Shown here: positions 1 through 10,800 of the stretch, piece by piece
How the letters are laid out: every line of letters begins with the position of its first letter
Position numbering within the stretch: position 1 is the first letter of the stretch
Assembly: GCF_001667735.1 (NCBI RefSeq)
Contig: NZ_LZJN01000146.1
Span: 1 to 36,252 of the forward strand
Source of the DNA: Mycobacterium sp. E183
GTDB lineage: Bacteria; Actinomycetota; Actinomycetes; Mycobacteriales; Mycobacteriaceae
Direction: 5' to 3'
Length of the DNA: 36,252 nucleotides
The notes under the pieces: generated by a model
Databases searched by the model: none
Seen by the model: the letters and a program-made list of their open reading frames with translations, nothing else
Told to the model about the DNA's origin: nothing
Program-made: the position numbers and the translations under genes

Positions 1-306
1 CGGGCGGCCCGGTCGGGTCTCGTCGAGGTCCCCGTGGCGGCCGAGGCCCCGAACCAGGTTTCGCAGGCGCGGCGCCGCCGGGCGGAGGTCACGCAACTCG
101 GCCGCCGATACGAGTACCTGGACGCGGAACCGTCGTCGAGCGCCTCGGATCGGGGCGCGGAAACCCTGGGCTTCACCGGAACCGCGCCCGCCAAGGGGGC
201 CGGCATGCCGGCAGGACTGACCGCGCTGCGCGACGATGCCTTCGACGGCGCCGCGCGCACACCGATGTTGCCGCACACCTGGGACCACGGCCCGGCCGCA
301 CCTTGA
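1..306 (+). CDS. PPE family protein, C-terminal end (5' end outside window)
   Basis: The frame is open from the first base and ends at TGA 304-306, so this is the last 101 codons of a larger gene. The sequence has the usual end of the PPE-SVP subfamily: an Arg-rich stretch (ARRRRAEV), an acidic segment, then SDRGAETLGFTGTA, a Gly/Ala spacer, AGLTALRDDAFDGAARTPML and a final PHTW. PPE proteins are mycobacterial cell-envelope or ESX-secreted proteins; the diagnostic N-terminal PPE domain is outside the window, so the assignment rests on this C-terminal pattern alone. An internal GTG at 34 would give a 90-residue ORF but is not a credible start. It lies upstream of, and in the same orientation as, the acyl-AMP ligase gene. 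Confidence 0.8.
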   Translation, partial: RAARSGLVEVPVAAEAPNQVSQARRRRAEVTQLGRRYEYLDAEPSSSASDRGAETLGFTGTAPAKGAGMPAGLTALRDDAFDGAARTPMLPHTWDHGPAAP

Positions 307-451
307 ACGAGGCTGGGCCACAACGGTATTCGTTGGCGCGGGACAGCCCGGCGCAGTCGGGCGCACGCGGCGGCCCGCGGCCGGGACCGTAGCGCCGGCG
401 GGCGGAACCGGGGCCTGGCGCGACCTTCGTCCGCAAGCGGAAGAAGAGCGG

Positions 452-464
452 TAGCCTAACCCGC
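452..464 (+). promoter_or_regulatory. Candidate -10 box for leaderless acyl-AMP ligase mRNA
   Basis: TAGCCT at 452-457 matches the mycobacterial TANNNT -10 element and is followed by seven bases and then the ATG at 465. No Shine-Dalgarno sequence lies at the proper distance; the purine run GGAAGAAGAG ends about 16 bases before the ATG. Transcription starting at or one base before the A of ATG would give a leaderless mRNA. This is inferred from spacing only. Confidence 0.4.
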
Positions 465-2204
465 ATGCAGAACGCGTCGGTGGTCTCCCTGCTGCGTGAA
501 CGCGCGGGTCTGCAGCCCGACGAAATCGCGTTCCGCTATACCGACTACGAGCACGATTGGGCGGGCGTCACCGAGACGTTGACGTGGGCGCAGCTGTACC
601 AGCGGACCCTGAACGTCGCGCACGAGGTCAAGCGGCACGGCGCCGTCGGGGACCGGGCCGTGATCCTGGCTCCGCAGGGCCTGCCCTATATCGTGGCCTT
701 CCTGGGCGCGATGCAGGCCGGGCTGATCGCGGTGCCGCTGCCCGTCCCGGCGGTGGGCTCACACGACGAACGCGTGAGCGCCGTCCTGGCCGACACCACA
801 CCCACCGTCGTGCTCACCACGTCGGCGGTCGCCGGCACCATCACCGAGTACCTCGGGCAGCCGGGCCCAACGACCACCCCGGCGGTCGTCGAGGTCGATG
901 CGCTCGATTTGGACGACCCCTCCGCGCCGGGCATCCGGCTCAACGGCGCCCCCGACACGGCCTACCTGCAGTACACGTCCGGCTCGACGCGACTGCCGGC
1001 CGGCGTCATGATCTCGCACCGCAACCTGCGCGTGAACTTCCAGCAGCTGATGGCCGCCTATTTCGCCGAGTTCAACGGCGTCCCGCCACGCGAAACCGCC
1101 GCCGTCTCCTGGCTGCCCTTCTATCACGACATGGGGTTGGTGCTCGGCGTCATCGCGCCGATCATGGGCGGTTATCGCGGTGACCTGACAAGCCCGGTCG
1201 CCTTCCTCCAACGACCGGCACGGTGGATCCACGCGATGTCGATCGGCACCCCGGTGATGTCGGCGGCGCCGAACTTCGCCTTCGAGCTGGCCGTCCGCAA
1301 GACGAAGGACGTAGACCTGGACGGCGTCGACCTGGGCAACGTCCTGGGCGTCGTCAGCGGCGCCGAACGCATCCACCCCGCCACGCTGGACCGGTTCGCT
1401 AAACGCTTCGCGCCGTACAACTTTGACGACCGCGCGATGCGCCCGTCCTACGGATTGGCCGAGGCCACGGTGTACGTCACCAGCCGCACCACCCGCGGGG
1501 CCCCGCGGGTGGTGCACTTCGAATCAGAGAAGTTGTCCGAGGGGTCCGCGGAACGCTGCCCGGCGGAGAGTGGCTCGCCGCTGCTGAGCTACGGCATGCC
1601 GACATCGCCGGCGGTGCGGATCGTCGACCCCGACGCCCGCCGGGAATGCCCGCCGGGAAAGGTCGGCGAGATCTGGGTCCATGGCGAAAACGTTGCCGGC
1701 GGCTACTGGCAGAAGCCCGAGGAGACCGCACGCACCTTCGCCGGCGTCCTGGTCGACCCGTCGCCGGGCACGCCGGAGGGACCGTGGCTGCGCACCGGCG
1801 ACCTCGGGTTCGTCTCCGAGGGCGAGATGTTCATCGTGGGCCGGACCAAAGATCTCCTGATCGTCTACGGGCGCAACCACTATCCCGAGGACATCGAGTC
1901 GACGGTGCAGGGGATCACCGGGGGCCGCGTCGCGGCGATCTCGGTGCCGGTGGACGAGACCGAGAAGCTGGTGACCATCATCGAGATGAAGAAGCGCGGC
2001 GACTCAGACGAGGAGGTGTCGCGCCGGTTCGCCGTCGTCAAAAACGATGTCACCGCGGCGATTTCGAATTCGCACGGTCTCAATGTCGCCGATCTCGTGC
2101 TGGTGTCGCCCGGGTCGATTCCCACCACGACGAGCGGCAAGATCCGGCGCGCGGCCTGCGTCGAGCAGTACCGCCGTCAGGAGTTCACCCGACTGGACGC
2201 CTGA
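465..2204 (+). CDS. fadD21: Fatty acyl-AMP ligase (FAAL), FadD21-like
   Basis: This 579-residue ANL-superfamily adenylating enzyme activates a fatty acid as acyl-AMP for transfer to a polyketide synthase, without needing CoA. Core motifs are visible: the A3 loop [11 protein letters not shown] at about residues 170-180, a YGLAEAT motif, WLRTGDLGF, the hinge region [20 protein letters not shown], and the catalytic-lysine segment [10 protein letters not shown] near the C-terminus. Its length matches the 578-residue M. tuberculosis FadD21, which lies in the pks3/4 polyacyltrehalose locus. Here it faces a Mas-like PKS gene of about 6.3 kb across a sat-cysC module, so it most likely loads that PKS. 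The symbol is by family and context; other FAAL paralogues (FadD23, FadD28) are close. The ATG at 465 is preceded by a leaderless-type -10 box rather than a ribosome-binding site. Confidence 0.85.
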   Translation: MQNASVVSLLRERAGLQPDEIAFRYTDYEHDWAGVTETLTWAQLYQRTLNVAHEVKRHGAVGDRAVILAPQGLPYIVAFLGAMQAGLIAVPLPVPAVGSHDERVSAVLADTTPTVVLTTSAVAGTITEYLGQPGPTTTPAVVEVDALDLDDPSAPGIRLNGAPDTAYLQYTSGSTRLPAGVMISHRNLRVNFQQLMAAYFAEFNGVPPRETAAVSWLPFYHDMGLVLGVIAPIMGGYRGDLTSPVAFLQRPARWIHAMSIGTPVMSAAPNFAFELAVRKTKDVDLDGVDLGNVLGVVSGAERIHPATLDRFAKRFAPYNFDDRAMRPSYGLAEATVYVTSRTTRGAPRVVHFESEKLSEGSAERCPAESGSPLLSYGMPTSPAVRIVDPDARRECPPGKVGEIWVHGENVAGGYWQKPEETARTFAGVLVDPSPGTPEGPWLRTGDLGFVSEGEMFIVGRTKDLLIVYGRNHYPEDIESTVQGITGGRVAAISVPVDETEKLVTIIEMKKRGDSDEEVSRRFAVVKNDVTAAISNSHGLNVADLVLVSPGSIPTTTSGKIRRAACVEQYRRQEFTRLDA

Positions 2205-2213
2205 GCGCCGCGC

Positions 2214-2531
2214 CTACGGCTGCGATTCGGCGAGGAAGCGGTCCACCACGTCGGGGCCCGTGGAGTGCAGGGCGATGGACAGCTCCAGCAGCCGGTCCTT
2301 GACCTTCTTGGGCAGCAACTCGATGGACTTCGTGGTGGCTGAGTCGTACTTTGACCCCGGAAAGCGTTGCAGCACAACGTCCTTCTGCTCTTCGGTGGTA
2401 TAAATCTCCAAGAGCTTCATCCCCGCGAAGGCTTCCTTCGCCGAGTCGGCCATCCCGGCTTTCGCCAGCGCCTCGAGCCGCTCCTCGTTGATCCAGACGT
2501 TGACCTTGATCTTCTTGACGTCGCCGCTCAT
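2214..2531 (-). CDS. Unknown 105-residue protein translationally coupled to sat
   Basis: This ORF begins at ATG 2531 and overlaps the TGA stop of sat in an ATGA, so the two are very likely translated together. The product is 105 residues, charged and apparently cytosolic: it starts MSGDVKKIKVNVWINEERLE, with a Lys-rich beta-like N-terminus, a predicted helical middle (AKEAFAGMKLLEIYTTEEQK) and a helical C-terminus rich in Leu and Asp. There is no signal peptide, membrane segment, Cys pair or nucleotide-binding motif. I do not recognise the family. Its position as the last gene after cysC and sat suggests a role in sulfate activation, for example as a partner or regulator of the ATP sulfurylase. 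It is convergent with the acyl-AMP ligase gene, with 9 bases between the stops. Confidence 0.8.
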   Translation of the reverse strand: MSGDVKKIKVNVWINEERLEALAKAGMADSAKEAFAGMKLLEIYTTEEQKDVVLQRFPGSKYDSATTKSIELLPKKVKDRLLELSIALHSTGPDVVDRFLAESQP

Positions 2532-3793
2532 GATCGGGCCCCCTCCAACGGGTTCAGCGTGAACACGGGCAGCCGGTCCGCCAGGTACTCCTCGGTGACG
2601 AACGGCGAGCCCTGGCCGTACTTGGCGGCCGCCTCGAGAACCACCTCGAACACCTCGTGCCGCATCACCTGCTGGGTGGGCTTCACCTCGTCGGTCAGGA
2701 TGCTTCTGATCAGGCTTCCGCTGAAACTCTGCGCCTTGGAGTCGTGCCCGCACAGCGCCGAATTGGTCACTTCCCGGCATTCGGGGCAATACCAGTTCTC
2801 GCGCAGGAACACCGGTTTGATGCCCAGCTCCGACCGGTGTTCCTGAAGGAGGTTCTGCGAGTCGTACGGATGGTAGAAGTCGCCGACGCCGGCGTGGTCG
2901 CGGCCGAACATGTGGTGCGTGCACCCGAGGTTGGTGCGCAGGATCGCGTGGAAGATGGCCTCCCGCGGACCCGCGTATCGCATGTCCCACAGCGTGAAGG
3001 TCACCTTGTGGACGTCCTCCCGGAAATACCCGCTCTTCCTGAGCTCGTCCTGCGTGAGCAGGATCGCCTCGTCGATGTAGTCGCCCACCCGTTTCTGCCC
3101 GATGATCGCGTTGACCAGCACGCCCGTGCTCAGGTCGTCGACCGGCTGGTCTTCGTTGGCGGCCAACCACGCCTGCTTCATCAGCGCCTCGTGTCCGGTG
3201 TGCGGGACGTTGCGGGTCTGATGCGCGACGACGTGGGTCCAGTTCTTTTCCGCGAGCGCGTCCTGGTGCTGCCTGGGCGTGAGCCAGAAGCTCTTGAAGG
3301 GCTCGTTGAACACCGGCTCGTTGATGAGCGTGACGTCGCCGGCGACGAACCGGTTTGCGTACGCCAGCGTCTTCTTCACTCCCGGATGCCGGGGATCCGT
3401 TGTGCCGTAAGTCTTCTCAGCCAGTCGCTGCAGGTCGTACTCGTAGATCTCGGTGACGTCCAGGATCGCGATGGGAGCGTCTGAGTACTCCAGCACGACG
3501 CTGGCGCCCTCTTGGACGCCCAGCGTGTCGATGTCGTCGGAGGGCAGGTCGAACACGATCGGGATGCTCCACAGCGTCCCGTCCGGCAAGGCCAACTTGT
3601 CCAGCGTGGTGTCGACCTCCTGCCGGCCCATGAACCCGGTCAGCGGCGTGAAGAACCCGTAGGACAGGCTGATGACCTCGTGCGCCGTCGCCTTCGAGAT
3701 GGGCACCCGCGCCAGGCCCTGGATCCGGCCGGCCGCGTTTTCGGTGGCCACCCGCTCCACGATCGGCTTGCCGTTGTGACCCGTATAGCTCAT
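2528..3793 (-). CDS. sat: ATP sulfurylase (sulfate adenylyltransferase), Met3/Sat type
   Basis: This 421-residue enzyme makes adenosine 5'-phosphosulfate (APS) from sulfate and ATP. Visible signatures are QTRNVPHTGHE at about 191-201 (the QxRNxxHxxH nucleotide motif), GRDHAGVGDFY near 294, and a Cys cluster CPEC...C-G-H near 335-350 resembling the zinc site of Thermus and related single-subunit enzymes. It belongs to the homomeric Sat/Met3 family, not to the CysD/CysN family used for sulfate assimilation in M. tuberculosis. The chosen ATG at 3793 has GAGGGG just upstream; a longer frame to 3928 has no supporting site. It lies 64 bases downstream of cysC and overlaps the 105-codon gene by 4 bases. 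With APS kinase it forms a PAPS-making pair next to a lipid PKS, an unusual context. Confidence 0.92.
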   Translation of the reverse strand: MSYTGHNGKPIVERVATENAAGRIQGLARVPISKATAHEVISLSYGFFTPLTGFMGRQEVDTTLDKLALPDGTLWSIPIVFDLPSDDIDTLGVQEGASVVLEYSDAPIAILDVTEIYEYDLQRLAEKTYGTTDPRHPGVKKTLAYANRFVAGDVTLINEPVFNEPFKSFWLTPRQHQDALAEKNWTHVVAHQTRNVPHTGHEALMKQAWLAANEDQPVDDLSTGVLVNAIIGQKRVGDYIDEAILLTQDELRKSGYFREDVHKVTFTLWDMRYAGPREAIFHAILRTNLGCTHHMFGRDHAGVGDFYHPYDSQNLLQEHRSELGIKPVFLRENWYCPECREVTNSALCGHDSKAQSFSGSLIRSILTDEVKPTQQVMRHEVFEVVLEAAAKYGQGSPFVTEEYLADRLPVFTLNPLEGARS

Positions 3794-3857
3794 TCGATGC
3801 CCCTCGCTTCGCAGTGCAACACTTTCCTGGCAAACGTCTTCGGTGCCCTGCCGATTC

Positions 3858-4541
3858 CTAAACCCCGCCCGTCGGCTCCTGGCTGCGCGCGAGGGCGGGG
3901 ATGACGCCGACCTTCTCGAGGTGCGCAATCACCTCCTCGGCCAGCGTGTCCGCGTCCTTCGCGCCGCCCTCGAGTCGCAGTTCCGGTTCCACCGGAGCCT
4001 CGTACGGGTCGTCGATGCCGGTGAATCCCTTGATCTCGCCGGCCCGGGCCTTCTTGTACAGCCCCTTGGGGTCGCGCTTTTCGCAGATCTCGATGGGGGT
4101 GTCGACAAAGATCTCCTGGAAGTCGCCCTCGAGCAGCGTTTCGCGCACCGCATCGCGGTCCCGCCGGTAGGGACTGATGAAGGCCGTCAACGCGATGACG
4201 CCGGCCTCGCAGAACAACTTCGAGACCGCGCCGATGCGCCGGATGTTCTCCTCGCGGTCTTCGGCAGAGAAGCCCAGGCCGAACCTCTTGGCGAACGCCA
4301 CGCCGTGGCGCGGCTCCAGGGTGTCGGGCCCGGCGTTGAGCCCGTAGCGGACGTTGTCCCCGTCGAGGAGATAGCTCCGGATGCCCCGCTCGTACAGCCT
4401 CTGCTCAACGGTGTTGGCCACCGTGCTCTTCCCGCTGCCGCTGAGCCCGGTGAACCAGAGGACGCAGCCTCGGTGCCCGTTGAGCTTCTCCCGGCTGTCG
4501 CGACTGATGTGGTGTTCGTGCCAGGTGATGTTGTTCGACAT
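3858..4541 (-). CDS. cysC: Adenylylsulfate (APS) kinase
   Basis: This 227-residue protein phosphorylates APS to PAPS, the sulfate donor for sulfotransferases. It has the P-loop GLSGSGKST at about 32-40, the segment [11 protein letters not shown], the signature [14 protein letters not shown] and the segment [20 protein letters not shown] typical of CysC. The ATG at 4541 follows GAGGAG at a good distance, which favours it over an in-frame start at 4571. It is a stand-alone kinase, not the CysNC fusion usual in mycobacteria. It is the first gene of a cysC-sat-orf105 group, 284 bases downstream of the PKS gene on the same strand, and may have its own promoter in that gap. PAPS rather than reduced sulfur is the expected end product, because no PAPS or APS reductase is nearby. 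Confidence 0.92.
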   Translation of the reverse strand: MSNNITWHEHHISRDSREKLNGHRGCVLWFTGLSGSGKSTVANTVEQRLYERGIRSYLLDGDNVRYGLNAGPDTLEPRHGVAFAKRFGLGFSAEDREENIRRIGAVSKLFCEAGVIALTAFISPYRRDRDAVRETLLEGDFQEIFVDTPIEICEKRDPKGLYKKARAGEIKGFTGIDDPYEAPVEPELRLEGGAKDADTLAEEVIAHLEKVGVIPALARSQEPTGGV

Positions 4542-4825
4542 TTTCGGCTCCTCGACACCGATCCCGTGCAAGTCCTCCCACGACCTTCACCAGATCGCTC
4601 ACCAATCAAACCGGGTTGTGGCCGGTCGGTTACTTAAGATGGCCAATTTACAGGAGATTTCCGTCTTCCCGCCACCGTGCCGCGGCGGCCGCGCCCGCCG
4701 CATTCGACCAGCTCCGGGCGTCGCGGGGTCGAGCGCCGCCGCGCCGGGCGGGCGGGGCGCGCCGCCTGGCCCTGGCGCCGACGGTTACGAGCACGGTGAG
4801 CCGAAGTTCCCGGCCGCGCTTCCGG
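4542..4825 (-). promoter_or_regulatory. 284-bp gap between PKS and cysC; possible cysC promoter
   Basis: The part next to the PKS stop (about 4680-4825) is very GC-rich and shows no gene. The part nearer cysC contains an AT-richer patch at about 4600-4670. On the minus strand this holds TAAATT (4645-4650), which fits a TANNNT -10 element and would give a leader of about 95 bases before the cysC ATG. No convincing -35 box is visible, so read-through from the PKS promoter is an equal possibility. Confidence 0.3.
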
Positions 4826-7800
4826 TCAGGACGGCGAAGCCGCGGTTTCCGCGGCGGCCAACTCGTCGCACAGGTGCTCGGCCAGATCGCGAACCGTGGT
4901 GATCTTGGTGGGGCTGATGCGGATCCCGGTTTCGGTCTCGATGCGCGTTCGCAGCTCCAGGTTTCCCAGCGAATCCAGTCCGTAGTCGGAGAGTGGACGA
5001 TCGGGATCGATTGTGCGGCGCAGCAACAGACTGATCTGGCCGGACACCAGCCGGCGGATGGCGGTCGGCCATTCCTCGCGGGGCAGCGCCTTGAGTTCGG
5101 CCAGGAATTTGCCGGTGTCGGGGTTACCGGATCCCATCGACTGGAAAGCTTCGGCGAACCGGCTGCGTTGCGCGAACGAGGTCAACCAGGGCGTTCCCAT
5201 GATCGGCGCGTAGCCGGTGTAGGCGCGGTCGTAGCGCAGCAGGGATTCGAAGGCGTGGTAACCCTCCGCCGGCTTGATCGCGATGCCGGCGTCTTCCGCG
5301 AGCGCCGTGGCGCGGCCGACCTCCGACCATGCGCCCCAGGCGATCGCGCTGCCCGGCAACCCCTGGCTGCGCCGCCAGTGGGCGAAGGCGTCCAGCCAGC
5401 TGTTGGCCGCGGCATAGGCGCCCTGGCCCGGCGATCCGACCAGCGCGGCGGCCGAGGAGAACGAACAGAACCAGTCCAGCGGCTGGTCCGCCGTCGCGTG
5501 ATGCAAGTTCCAGGCTCCGTAAACCTTTGGCGCCCAGCATCGGTCGATGAGTTCGTCGGTCACGTTGGCCAGCGTGGCGTCCTGGACCACCGCGGCCGCG
5601 TGCAGCACGCCGCGCACCGGCAGTCCGGTCTCGGTCGCGGACGCCACCAGCCGCTCGGCCGTGCCCGGCTCGGCGATGTCGCCACACTCCACCGCGATGT
5701 CGGCCCCGCCGGCGCGGAGACGCTCGATGTCTTGGCGGGCTTGCTCGTTGGGCGCCGAGCGGGAATTCAGCACGATCCGTGCGGCGCCGCGCGCCGCCAT
5801 CTGACCGGCCAGGAACAAGCCCAGCCCGCCGATGCCGCCGGTGACGATGTAGGCGCCATCGGCGCGGAACAGTCGCACGTTTTCCGGCGGGACGGCGGCC
5901 ACACTGCGTCCCGTGCGCGGCACGTCGAGCACCACCTTGCCGGTGTGGCCGGCGCCCGCCACCAGGCGGACCGCGGCGGCCGCGTCGTGGATCGGGAAGT
6001 GCGTGGTCCGCGGCAACGGCAGCCCGCCGTCGGCCGTGCGGCGGTACACGGTGGTCAGCAGGCGTCGGACGGTGTCGGGATGGCTGAACGTCAGCAACGC
6101 CAGGTCGACCGCGAACAGCGACAGGTTGCGGCGGAACGGGAACAGCCCGAGGTGGGTGTCGCGGTAGATGTCACGCTTGCCCAGCTCGACGAATCGGCCG
6201 CCGAACGCCAGCAACTCGACTCCCGCACGCTGCGCGGCGCCGGACAGCGAGTTGAGCACCACGTCGACACCGTATCCGCCGGTGTCACGGCGGATCTCGT
6301 CCGCGAACGCCGTGCTGCGCGAGTCGTAGACGTGCTCGATTCCCATGTCGCGCAACAATTGCCGGCGTTGGGGGCTGCCCGCGGTCGCGAAGATTTCGCA
6401 GCCCGCGGCCCGGGCGATCGCGATGGCCGCCTGTCCCACGCCGCCGGTGCCGGAGTGGATCAGCACCTTGTCGGTCGGCGCGATGCGGGCCAGGTCATGC
6501 AGGCCGTACCAGGCGGTCGCCGAGGCGGTGGCCACGGCGGCGGCGTCTTCGGAAGCGAGGTCGGGCGGCAGGGTGACCGCGTGCCTGGCGTCGGCGATGA
6601 CGAAGGTGCCCCAGCAGCCGTTGCGGGACATGCCGCCGACGCGGTCGCCCACCCGATGCTCGGTGACGTCCGGGCCGACGGCGGTGACCACGCCGGCGAA
6701 GTCCCCGCCCAATTGCTGTTGGTAGCCCTCGAAGGTGGGATAGCGGCCGAAGGCCACCAGCACGTCGGCGAAGTTGATGGTGGACGCGGCGATCGCGACC
6801 TCGATCTCCCCCGGCCCGGGCGGGACGCGGTCGAACGCGGTGAACTCCAGCGATTCGAGGTCACCGGGGGTGCGGATCTGCAGGCGCATGCCGTCCCGCT
6901 CGTGATCGACGACCGCGGTCTGCCGTTCGGCCGGGCGCAGCGGACCGGGCCGCAGCCGCGCGGTGTACCACTCCCCCTGGCGCCAGGCGGTCTCGTCTTC
7001 TCCCGAGCCGCTCTTGAGTTGCGCCGCAACGTGTTCCGGCCCGGTCGTCGCGTCGACGTCGATTTGGGTGGCGCTCAGGTGCGGGTGCTCGGAGTCGATC
7101 ACCCGCAGCAGTCCACGCAGCCCGGCCTGTTCCAGGTTGGCCACATCGCCGGCGGCCACGCTGGCGGCGTTCCTGGTGACCACGAAGAGCCGGGGCGACT
7201 CGCCGGGCAGCTCGGAGAGCTCACGCGCGACGGCCACCAGGTGCGACACGTAGTCGCGGGCGCGCCGCGCCTGGTCGGGGCCGCCGCCCGGTGGCGCGGT
7301 CACCACGACGACACCCGTCGGGCCCTTGAGCGGGCCGTGCCCGTTCGAGGCGGCCGGGCCGTTGCCGGACAGCAGCGCGCGCAGCCCGGCGGTTTCCACC
7401 GGCCCGACCGGCAACGAGAGCGTGGTGCAGTGGGCGCCATCGGAATCGAGCGCCTCGCGCAGCTGGGTCGCGAGCGGATCCGTCGCCTCGCACGCGGTGA
7501 GCAGCAGCCACGATCCCGGCTCGGCCCGCGCGGCGTCCGGGAGTTCCCGCGGCTCCCATTCGATGGCCAACAACCGCTCGTTGAGCAGCCGCTCGGCTCG
7601 TTCGCGTTCGGAGACCCCACCGGCCAGCCGCAGCCCCTCGACGGTCAGGAGCACGGCGCCGGACTGGTCCAGCACATCGATGTCCGCCTCGCACTCGCCG
7701 GGGCCCGACGACGTCACCCGGGCCAGGCAGTATTGCGCATTGCGCGCCGGGGCATGGCTGCGCAGCCGGCGCACACCGACCGGCAGCAGCAGGCCACCCG

Positions 7801-10800
7801 CGCCGGCCTGCTGGACCACCGGTTGAACGACCACCGACTGAAAGCATGCGTCCAGCAGGGCCGGGTGGATCGCGTAGCCCGACTGCTGCGAGCGGATGGC
7901 TCCGGGGAGCGCCACCTCGGCGAGCACCGTGGGTGTGTCCACGTCGCCGAGGAGCGCGGCGGCCAGGCCCGAGAAGGCGGGACCGTATTGAATCCCGATG
8001 GCGTCGAACGCCTTTCGCAACTCGGCGCCGTCCATGCCGGACGGATGATTGGCGATCAGCGTGGCCATGTCGTGGGCGGGCGGCTGCTGCGGCCCGTCCT
8101 CGTCCGCCCCTTCCTGCGCGCGCAGGACCGCGCGCGCCCGGCGCACGCGTTCGCCGTCCTCGTGGGTGTCCACGGTGAACTCGAGAACGCCGGGCGCGGT
8201 GACCGTCGCCGCCGACGACGCCCGCGTCCCGCCGTCCAGCAGCAGGGTCTGCTCGAACGTGATGTCGGTGACCTCGGACCGTTCGCCGAGGACCGCCCGC
8301 GCGGCGGTCAGCGCCATCTCGCAGTACGCGGCGCCGGGAAGCGCTGCCACGTGGTGGATTTGGTGATCGCCGAGCCACGGGTGCGCCTCGGTGCCGACAT
8401 CGCCCTGCCAGACGTGTCGCTCCGGTTCCTCGTACAGGTGCACGTGCGCACCGAGCAGCGGATGGACGGCCTGGACCGAGGCGCCGTGCGCCTGCTCCTT
8501 CGCCTCGCGGCTGAGCATGAGCCTGCGATGGGTCCACGTCGGGATGGGCGCGTCCACCAGGCGGCCGCTCGGGTATTGGACCGAGAAGTCGACCACGGCG
8601 CCGGCGCTGTGCACGTCGGCGACGAAGGTCCGCAACCCGGCCGGCAGCTCTTGTTCGCGGCGCACGGCCGCCAGCGCCGCGATGGGCATGTCCAGGCTGG
8701 CGGCATTCTGCTCGACGGCGTGCGTGAGCAGGGGGTGCGGCGAGAGTTCGCCGAACACCCGGAAACCGTCCTTGAGGGCGGCCTGCACGGCCGCCGCGAA
8801 TCGCACTGTGTACCTTAGATTTTCGCCCCAGTAGTCGGCGGTGAACGACGGCCGTTCGCGGGGGTTCCACAGCGTCGCCGAGTAGTAGGGAACCTCCGGC
8901 TCCCTGGGCTCGAGGCCGGCGAGGGCCTCGACCAGTTCGTCGAGGATCGGCTCGACCTGGGGCGAGTGCGAGGCCACGTCCACCGCCACCTCGCGCGCCA
9001 CCACGTCCTGCTCCTGCCAGACCGCGACCAGGTCCCGGATCGACTGCGTGTCGCCGCCGACGACCGTCGACGTGGGCGACGCGACCACCGAGAGGACCAC
9101 GTCGGAGATCCCGCGAATGGACAGTTCCGACAACACCTGTTGGCCCGGCAGTTCCACCGACGCCATGGCGCCACTCCCGGCGAGCCGCGCCATCAGCCTC
9201 GAGCGCCGGCAGATGACGCGCACGCCGTCTTGCAGCGACAGGCCACCGGCGACGACCGCCGCGGCGGATTCACCGAGCGAATGGCCGATCACCGCGCCGG
9301 GACGGGCCCCGTAGGACTTCATCGTCTCGGCCAGCGCGACCTGCATCGCGAAGATCGTCGGCTGCACCCGATCGATGCCGGTCACCACCTCGGGCGCCGA
9401 CATCGCCTCGGTCACCGAGAACCCCGATTCCGCGGCGATCAGCGGTTCCATCGCCGCGATCGTCGCGGCGAACACCGGTTCGGAGGCCAGCAGCCCGGCG
9501 CCCATCTGCGACCACTGCGAGCCTTGGCCGGAGAACACCCAGACCGGTCCCCGGTCGTCCTGCCCCACGGCGGGTAGATGCGGGATGTCGCCGCCGGCGA
9601 CCTCGCGCAGGGCCGCGCTCAGCTGACCGAGGTCGCCGGCGGACACCACCGTGCGCACCGGCCGGTGTGCGCGGCGGCGCGCGAGTGTGTAGCCGACGTC
9701 CGACAGGCCGGCGGTGCCGGCACCGCCGGCGTCGATCCAATCCGCCAGCCGGGCGGCCGTGACGCGCAATTGTTCGGCGGACGTCGCCGACACCGGGAAC
9801 AACAACGCCCCGTTGGCATTCGGGGCGGCCGGCGGCGCTTGTTCCGGCGGCGTCTCCTCCAAGACGGCATGCACGTTGGTGCCGGACATCCCGTATGACG
9901 ACACCGCGGCGCGGCGCGGGCGCCGGTCGCCGGGCCACGGCGTGTTGGCCTGCGGCACGAACAGTTCCGTCTTGATCGCGGCCATCTCGTCGGGCAGCCG
10001 GGTGAAGTGGAGGTTCTGCGGCACCGTGCCGTGCTGTAGCGCGAGGATGGCCTTCATCAGCCCCAGCGGTCCGGAGGTCGACTGCAGGTGGCCGAAATTG
10101 GTTTTGACCGAGCCCAGCGCGCAGGGCCCGCCGGTCCCGTACACGGCGGCCAGGCTCGCGTATTCGATCGGATCCCCGACCGGGGTGCCGGTCCCATGCG
10201 CCTCGACGAAGCCGACCGTGGCGGCGTCGACGCCGGCGGTCTCCAGGGCCTTGCGGTAGACGGCCACCTGGGCGGTTTCCGACGGCGCCGCGATGTTGAC
10301 GGTGCGGCCGTCCTGGTTGGCCGCCGTGCCGCGCAGGACGGCCAGGATGCGGTCGGAGTCGCGTTGCGCGTCGTCGAGCCGCTTGAGCAGCAGCACGACG
10401 CAGCCCTCACCGGAGACGAAGCCGTCCGCGTTGACGTCGAAGGCGTGGCAGCGGCCGGTCGGCGACAGCATGCCCTGCAGCGACCCCGAGACGGACTTGC
10501 GCGGTTCGAGGGTCACGGCGACACCGCCGGCCAGGGCCAAATCGCTCTCGCCGCTGTTGAGGCTGCCGCAGGCCTGGTGCACGGCCATCAACCCCGACGA
10601 GCACGCGGTGTCAACGGTGACGGCCGGGCCGTGCAGCCCCAGCGTGTAGGCGACCCGCCCGGACGCGAAGCTGTTGCTGGTGCCGGTGAAGCCGTACGGG
10701 CCCTCGGCGGCGCCGCAGTCGGCGGAGAGCAGTTCGTAGTCGCCGTGCGTCAGCCCGACGAAGACGCCGGTCTGCGAGTGGGACAACCGCGCGGGATCGA

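Noticed and set aside
310..321. 12-mer ACGAGGCTGGGC shared by the PPE downstream region and the nar upstream region (near 32804)
   Set aside because: It is a short GC-rich match without extension on either side; chance is enough to explain it.
2214..3170. 318-codon minus-strand ORF containing orf105
   Set aside because: The part before ATG 2531 overlaps sat out of frame; only the last 105 codons are protein-like and have coupled-start evidence.
8340..8385. Dehydratase motif of the PKS lacks the Gly of HxxxGxxxxP
   Set aside because: The form [15 protein letters not shown] with the same His-Pro spacing is, from memory, usual in Mas-like synthases, so the domain need not be inactive.
4616..8818. 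Very long plus-strand ORF (1400 codons) opposite the PKS gene
   Set aside because: It is antisense to clear PKS domains, is Arg/Gly/His-rich and lacks any domain; it comes from high-GC codon structure.
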